Source: Labia minor | Taxonomy: Eukaryota > Arthropoda > Insecta > Dermaptera > Spongiphoridae | Direction of reading: 5' to 3' | Assembly (NCBI GenBank): GCA_963082975.1 | Contig: OY720344.1 | Span: 81,518,053-81,582,052, forward strand | DNA: 64,000 bases | Shown: in pieces, positions 57,871 through 64,000 of the stretch | Layout of the letters: each line of letters opens with the position of its first letter | Numbering within the stretch: position 1 is the stretch's first letter | The notes under the pieces: model-generated | What the model saw: only the letters and a program-made list of their open reading frames with translations | What the model was told of the DNA's origin: nothing | Database searches by the model: none | Made by a program: the position numbers and the translations under genes

Positions 57871-60800
57871 TTCTTTTATTCTATTTGCAAGTAACAACGT
57901 TTTTTGCTGAATATGAAGCATTGATCCATAAACTCTGTAAGGCTTATAAAAAATTATTTTATTCTTTTTAGTCCATGAGAAAAACGTTATTTTATAATTT
58001 TTTTTATATTTATATTATTATTATTATTATTATGAAAATGTTTAAATTATTTTATTATTTACTTATACTTAATGTTCTTAATATTTATTATTATGAAATT
58101 CTCTGTGGACTAAAATATGAATAAAACTAAAAACGCTCACAATTCCATAAATTTTGACATTTATATATTCCTTTATTTATTATTTAACCTACCCCTTAAA
58201 AATATACCAATTTTACCATTTGTTTATATATCTATTATATATTATTAAAGGATTAATCATAAAAGATGAAGAGAATGATTGCCTAATCAGAGTGGGAGAG
58301 AAAAGGTGAGGGAGAGAGAGAGATTTGACCCAATTGACAATGTTGTTATTAATGTTTATGTTTGTTGTTTGCTTCTTTTGAATTCTTTATTTATTAAATT
58401 TTTCCGACCTGACTAAATAAGTTGTAGAATCGGTCCCCTTTTTTGGCTCTCAGGTTACTTGTGACGTCAGATGGAAAGTATCCTTTCGTTTGATTTATGA
58501 CAGCAAACAAGTCGATTTAATATGGTAATTACTTTGCCAAATATATAATATATATTTTAAAATCTATAATAGGCTGTATTCAATATTTAATAACAGTAAT
58601 AAATACAAAATAAAAAGTCTTTAATGTTCAATTATGTCAAAATTGATTTTATTAATATATTTTATGATATTTTTATTATTAACTTATGTTTTTGAAATAT
58701 TTAAGGTGTGAACATATCAAATAAACTTCCTTACTTTATACATATACTATTTCTATCCTGATATTTATGATATAATATAATTTTTGTTAAATAAGAATAA
58801 AAATATCATTACTATTTATAAAAATGTAAATTGTAAATAATTATTTTAAGAATTTTTAAATTTTCATTTGAGATAATTATTGTTAGTTGTGATTCAATTT
58901 TTTTTTCTTTTATGATTTGCGCACGCATCTCTAGGTTATGGAATTCCAGAAACAGATTTAAATTAATTTATATAGTTCGATTTATGAATGTATTAATTAA
59001 TAAATAAATAGTTTAGCCCTGATATAAAAAAAAATATTCAATAAACACAATGATTTAATAAATACTATATTTTAATATTAGTTCATGTGGATTCTTTTCA
59101 ATCTGATTTCAAATATTTCTTAACAGGATTGCGCTGGTCATGGACAACATTCAAAAGAGATAATTTGAAGTCGTAGGGACGAGTGAAAGACACAGATAGA
59201 ATAAAAAAAAGGAGGGAGGCGTTTGAGAGGAAAACACCGTTCATATTCGCGATCTAACAAGTTCATAACAAGTTGAGCAACTGCAAACGGGTAGTTGCCA
59301 ATGCCATCAACGAGTCCGTCCCATTTTATTAAATCACATTTAGGTCATTCAGGGTGTCCATTACAAAGATAATATATATATATTTATTTATGTTATTTTA
59401 TGTCTAGGTCCTAAGAGCGCCAATAATTGTATTTATTGGATTCGTTTAATAAAATCAAATACTATCAATTCTAAAAATCTGATTATTAATTAATAATACT
59501 TAGCTTTATCTTAGAAGATTATTATAAAATCGATATAGTTATAAAAATGTTTGTTTGTGATGATTTTGCTATTAAAATAAGATCTGTCCAATTCAACATC
59601 TCGTGTATCAGTCATAAAACTTCAATGAAAGGTTAACTTTTTTTTTATTTCGTATAGAATGACTGATGTCATGAAGCGTCATACTAGTTTTATTATTTAG
59701 CAAATTGATTATTTAATCCGAATTCAAGGCTACATATGGATGCGCTAAAATTCGTATAAAACAACCACATTCAGAAATTGATCTGTATTGGTTTGTTATT
59801 CTTCTTGTCTTTTAGAATTCTAGAGTTTGCTTGTTGGTAAAATTTGTAGTAATTATGAAAGATTAATACAAACTTATATCAAAGAGTTTCGAATTTAATT
59901 TCGTTGTCGAGGAGATTCTGTTATATATGTACCACTCAGAAGCCAAAGCTATGAACTCCACATTTAAATAAACTGAGGAAATGAAGTCCAAAGTTTACAG
60001 TTTGTATAAAATTCAATGTTATTGATTACAGAAAAATGTATATTGAATTGCAATCTTAAGATGATCAAGTTCATTATTCACTTCATATGTTACCTTACTT
60101 AATATTTCATAACATTACTAGCAAAATTTTAAAAATTGGAATTAATCTGTTTGGCTTGTGAGTTGCTCATATTTCATATAAAATTTAATTACAAAAAATA
60201 TTTACCATGAAATTAGATGATAATGCATATCGGAATAATAATAATAATATTTTTAACATTATTCATTCAACATTTATCTCCACTTCTTCCAAATCTTTAA
60301 ATTTTCTAAAATTGCTACTACTAATTCGCATCCAAATCATAAATGCAATAATTGATCTAAACTGTCATTGTTGTGAACCAATCATCTATCATAATGATTG
60401 AAAGACCATGACACAAAACTCACATCATATTTTCATTTTTAATTTCATGGCTAATCTTATTATAGTATTATTTAAATTTAATATACATTGACCAGGTTCT
60501 GTTTTTAATATTAACATATTATTCATATTAGAAGAAAATTATAATTATCAAAATTTTACAAAAATTAATTTAAGATAATAACAATAATAAGATTATAATA
60601 GATATATTTAAATAAGAGGTGTTTTGTAGTAGTATTTAGTATAAAGATAATAATTATAAATACATAATTAATCAATTATTCAAATATACCTTACATTTTC
60701 TGCGTAAAATTGACATTGTGTTTCTTATAAACAAAAGTAGAGTCGATTTAAATTTTATATTTAACCTTGGTTTGATGGGAATTGAGATTGGTTAATATAT

Positions 60801-61168
60801 TAGTTAAGAACACCATATTATAGAAATAGATATCAAGTATGTATTTCGAAAAACTATATCATGTATGCTTGTATGCCATAAACAATATTTAAATCAAAAT
60901 TTATTTATATAACACATTTATTGTCTTAAAAAAATATTTATCACTTTTTATATAAAGAAAATGGATTTTCAATAACGAATTCTTAAACTATAAATAAAAT
61001 ATATTTTGATATATATATGATATTCTATCTACTTTATAATTTGAAACCAATAAAATCTTTTTGCCTCAATAGAATGATTTTTTTTTGCCATAACATAAAT
61101 TGTTTGTCTTTGTAGTTTTGTTAGTAAACTTATTTCTATTTTGAAAGTTCATAATAGGAAAGATTCGA
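57871..61168. other. Long spacer, no gene recognised
   Basis: 58255-58330 is purine-rich. 59120-59330 is GC-richer with an acceptor-like TTCTTAACAG before it, but no convincing frame. The 64-codon frame at 60207 is compositional. Confidence 0.45.
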
Positions 61169-61292
61169 TCGCCTCCGATCAAGAAAATCAAGATAAAGGT
61201 TGAGAGGACCCCTTCTACTAATCATAGGACACCTCATTGATATAAATGGCTTGATAGGCGTTGTGCTTGCGTAGGACATACAAAATCAGAGG
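61169..61292 (+). repeat. tRNA-derived SINE, copy 4 (5' truncated)
   Basis: Only the 3' half: CGCCTCCGATCAAGAAAATC through CTCATTGATATAAATGGCTT, GGCGTTGTGCTTGCGTAGGA and CAAAATCAGAGG, followed by a T run. 5' truncation is typical of target-primed reverse transcription. Confidence 0.82.
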
Positions 61293-62493
61293 TTTTTTTT
61301 TATTTAAAAATATAAAAATACGATTTTACATATTTTATATTTGATAAAACAATAATAAGATTGAAAAAAAACATTAAAAAAATTAAAAAGATTTTTATGT
61401 TAAAGAATAAAGAGGAAATATAAATTTTTAGAGCCATTTATATTTAATCATTGTTCATTTAATTTTATACATTTTTTATTTTATAAAACTAAATAAATAT
61501 TTATTATATATATTGTCAATGTTATATTCTCAATTAAAATAACGAATTAATAGATTGAAATAACTTATAAATGACATTTTAATATTTTATTTATAATATA
61601 ATCATATAAATATAACAATGTACTAATGAATCTTTTGATTTGTTAATAAAAAATTAAAATTCGGTTTTTGTTAAAAGTTCTTTTGATGATTTTTAATTGA
61701 TTAATTGTTTCAATTGATATAATAGTTTCTTCTTTCATCCGTGATCTGCAATGTCAAGGACTTAAAATTTTCTTTTTTATATATAATATATCTATATTAT
61801 ATATATGTACAAGCCACTCAAAATAATTGAATTGGTATTACTATTTATCTAAAGAAATTGATGTTTTCATTGCTCTGGCGTCATATTCTACTCAAGATCA
61901 ATGGATTTAAGAATAACATTAAATAATACATATTATATAAGTTTTTTATTGTTTTTTCAAATAATAAATATTGAAATTTTTTTACTTATAAAATATAAAA
62001 AAATCTTGATTATGAACAATGTGTGATTAAATTAATTACATATAATAAATTCATTTTTTTACTTTTAATTTTTAAATAATTAATAAAAGATCGATAACTT
62101 AAAACTATGAAAATCTTATACTGATTTTCTTATACTATCTCGTCATCTTAATATTTAACTTTTATCATTTGGGGACTATTTGAGAGTTTGTTTTAATCAG
62201 TTATTTTCTTAACTAATAAATTTATTCATACTTTTCGACCTATGGCGCCGTCAACATAGGCAACCTGTATGTCAACGCCTTTTCCTTTATTGTTTCTTTT
62301 ATCATTGTTAGACTCTTTGTGACAAATGAAAAATATTTATAATAATAGTAATTTTAACATTTTAAATTTAATATAACTTCTTAATTTATTAAAATGAATT
62401 TTTATATATTATCTATTATCAAAATAATTTAAAATATTAAAAAATATATTTTCATCAATCAATTCAATTTATAATGTTTGAAATGATTTTTTA
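61293..62493. other. AT-rich spacer
   Basis: CCTATG...CATAGG with GGCGCCGTCAA near 62239-62260 is a short inverted repeat. No gene. Confidence 0.5.
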
Positions 62494-62631
62494 GAGGCGC
62501 TATCAAGTAGCTTTTCCCGGAGGCTGGGTTGACTCCGTCACATAGACCCCAGCTAGAGAAATTCCCTTGCCAGGCCCGGGACTTGAACTCGGGACCACGA
62601 GAAGGAGAGGTAGCGATGATACCCCCACCCT
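62494..62631 (-). repeat. tRNA-derived SINE, copy 5 (3' truncated)
   Basis: On the - strand: head with B box GTTCAAGTCCCGGGCC, then CTGGCAAGGGAATTTCTCTA, GGGTCTATGTGACGG and GAAAAGCTACTTGATAGCGC, then it stops. It lacks the AAGAAAATCAAGG block and the tail. Confidence 0.82.
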
Positions 62632-62837
62632 ATATTTTTAAATATTAATTAAAATTATTATTATATTTGTTAAATTAATTAAAAACTGATTGTTTGAAAA
62701 TAATTTTTTTATTAATGAAATTAATTATTTCCAATGTTGTGCATTCTGTTAATATTTATTAATTTTTATGAAGGGATTCCTTAATATATATATATATATA
62801 TACATACTATCTGCTCAATATATATATAAAAAAAATT

Positions 62838-63296
62838 TTATCTGCACATTGCTCAGAATTTAAATTTTTTGCGTATATTCGCGTTTCATGTCCTCTAGAA
62901 TCCAAAAGTGACTTTAGAATTTTTCATTTCTGTTCATAGACTATAAATTTTAATAATATCTAATTAATAACCGCAGAAATTAATTTTTAAAAATTTGATA
63001 TAAACATGTTGTCATTTAGTAGCGCAAAGAATACAATAAAAAAGATGTTTTTAATATTTATATTTTTATTTTTATTTTTCTAATATTTACAATATTTCAA
63101 TTAATCATTAACTAAACTATTTTTAACTAATTAGCACCCCCTGTGCACACCTTAGCAATTAGCGGTTTAATAAAAGAAGTCTGACATGCCCTTAGACCTA
63201 CTGAATATGCATAAAAAATTTCATAAGAATCGGCCAAGCCGATTCGGAGGAGTATCATTTCAAAGTTTTGTGGCACGAGAATTTTATATATAAGAT
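62838..63296 (-). repeat. Dispersed repeat C, copy 2 (Helitron-like end)
   Basis: Longer copy of the repeat at 5088. On the - strand it starts TCTTATATATAAAATTCTCG, followed by TACTCCTCCGAATCGGC and GGCCGATTCTTATGAAATTT. A TC start with this kind of phrase resembles arthropod Helitron 5' ends, but no CTRR 3' end with hairpin could be fixed. It does not code. Confidence 0.55.
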
Positions 63297-64000
63297 TAGG
63301 GTGACTATAATTACTGTTTTAAACGGGAGGGTACTGTTATTTATATTTTTTGGTAGTACTGTCGTTTAATAAAAATGTCAATTTTGTCCCATTTTTAACA
63401 AACTATAGTAAAAACTAAATTTGTGTCATGGAGTGTAAGCAATCCTATGATAAGGTGTTGAATGATTGAAATTCGCTGTCTAAGAATCGTTCATTGGAGA
63501 AAACACCTCTATGCTTCTTTACAAATTTTTGTATCGGTTCTGTCACTATCGTTTGTAGAATGTCTGTCTGTCACTAATTGTTTGTAGAATCAGTAGGTAT
63601 ATATAATAATTTTTTTTACAATCTTACTTATTTATGAATACATATTTGAAAAGTTGAGAATTAAAAGGGGTGCCGGCTCTAGAATTTTGACGCCAGGTGC
63701 AGAAGTGTAATGGACGCCCCTCAAATAAGCATAGATAATTTTTACGAAAGAAAAATTTATATCACAAATACATTACAAATAGTATATAATATTAATTAAT
63801 AATAGGTTTACTTTTATGAAGTTTAATAGGTGTATTTAAAAATTAAACATTTTGTGCAGGATATTTACAAGATATACAAAAATATTTGATAATACATATA
63901 TTAACGCTGATTAAAGTGAACCCATATTGGTGGTTAGTTAGGGAGGTTCTATTTGAGGTTGCCTCAAATGTAGTGGTTTCAATACGAAATCTAAAAAGGT
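63297..64000. other. Repeat-like tail of the window
   Basis: 63297 starts TAGGGTGACTATAATTAC, close to the hAT MITE end at 8108; no opposite end was found. 63666-63725 (GGGGTGCCGGCTCTAGAATT, then GACGCC and GACGCCCCT) resembles a common animal DNA-transposon end that would run past the window. No gene. Confidence 0.4.

Noticed and set aside
1-64000. CRISPR arrays, bacterial operons or organelle DNA
   Set aside because: No regularly spaced direct repeats, no prokaryotic gene density and no mitochondrial genes seen.

Overview
This window is a gene-poor, very AT-rich stretch of a eukaryotic nuclear genome. It is most likely from an arthropod, probably an insect. The evidence is spliced genes with GT-AG introns, an Eiger-like TNF ligand gene, mariner, Tc1 and hAT transposon remains, and compact elements built like insect DINE-1/Helentron derivatives. 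I cannot place the organism to order.

Only two host genes are well supported. The first is a CEP19 orthologue (centrosome and cilium-base protein) on the + strand at 15742-16242. It is one complete coding exon with a probable 73-bp intron in its 5' leader and a GC-rich promoter upstream. The second is a type II membrane TNF-superfamily ligand, like Eiger, on the - strand at 22869-26358. Four exons can be joined in phase through recognisable splice sites. They give a transmembrane segment, a basic stalk with furin-like sites and a complete C-terminal half of a TNF domain. The first (cytoplasmic) exon was not found. One of its introns carries a 359-bp fold-back element.

Most of the rest is repeats in AT-rich spacer. 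Three families (A, about 590 bp, six copies; B, about 630 bp, six copies; D, one copy) share one architecture: a short inverted repeat just inside each end, a core carrying AAATTTGGTA, an internal microsatellite, and a small terminal hairpin just after the 3' inverted repeat. This is the layout of DINE-1/HINE elements. The inverted-repeat sequences differ completely between families but match within each family. There is also a tRNA-derived SINE (five copies), two dead mariners of different subfamilies with TA duplications, a mariner-derived MITE, a 1.27-kb hAT element with an 8-bp target duplication and broken transposase, four small hAT MITEs with 8-bp duplications, a Tc1 transposase scrap, two C-terminal scraps of non-LTR retrotransposons, a Helitron-like pair and a possible solo LTR.

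Region by region: 1-7.5 kb holds SINE and LINE scraps; 7.5-12.5 kb is a dense cluster with a fold-back nest and tandem B copies; 13.2-14.5 kb is mariner 1; 15.4-16.4 kb is CEP19; 19-21 kb is a MITE, a B copy and Tc1; 22.8-26.4 kb is the TNF ligand; 27-35 kb holds A copies, a hAT MITE and D; 37-41 kb holds a promoter-like island, a strong hairpin and mariner 2; 41.8-48.6 kb holds A copies, the hAT element, a SINE and a GC-rich LTR-like block; 50-57.9 kb holds MITEs and B copies; 61-64 kb holds SINEs and a Helitron-like copy. No rRNA gene, true tRNA gene or CRISPR array was seen.
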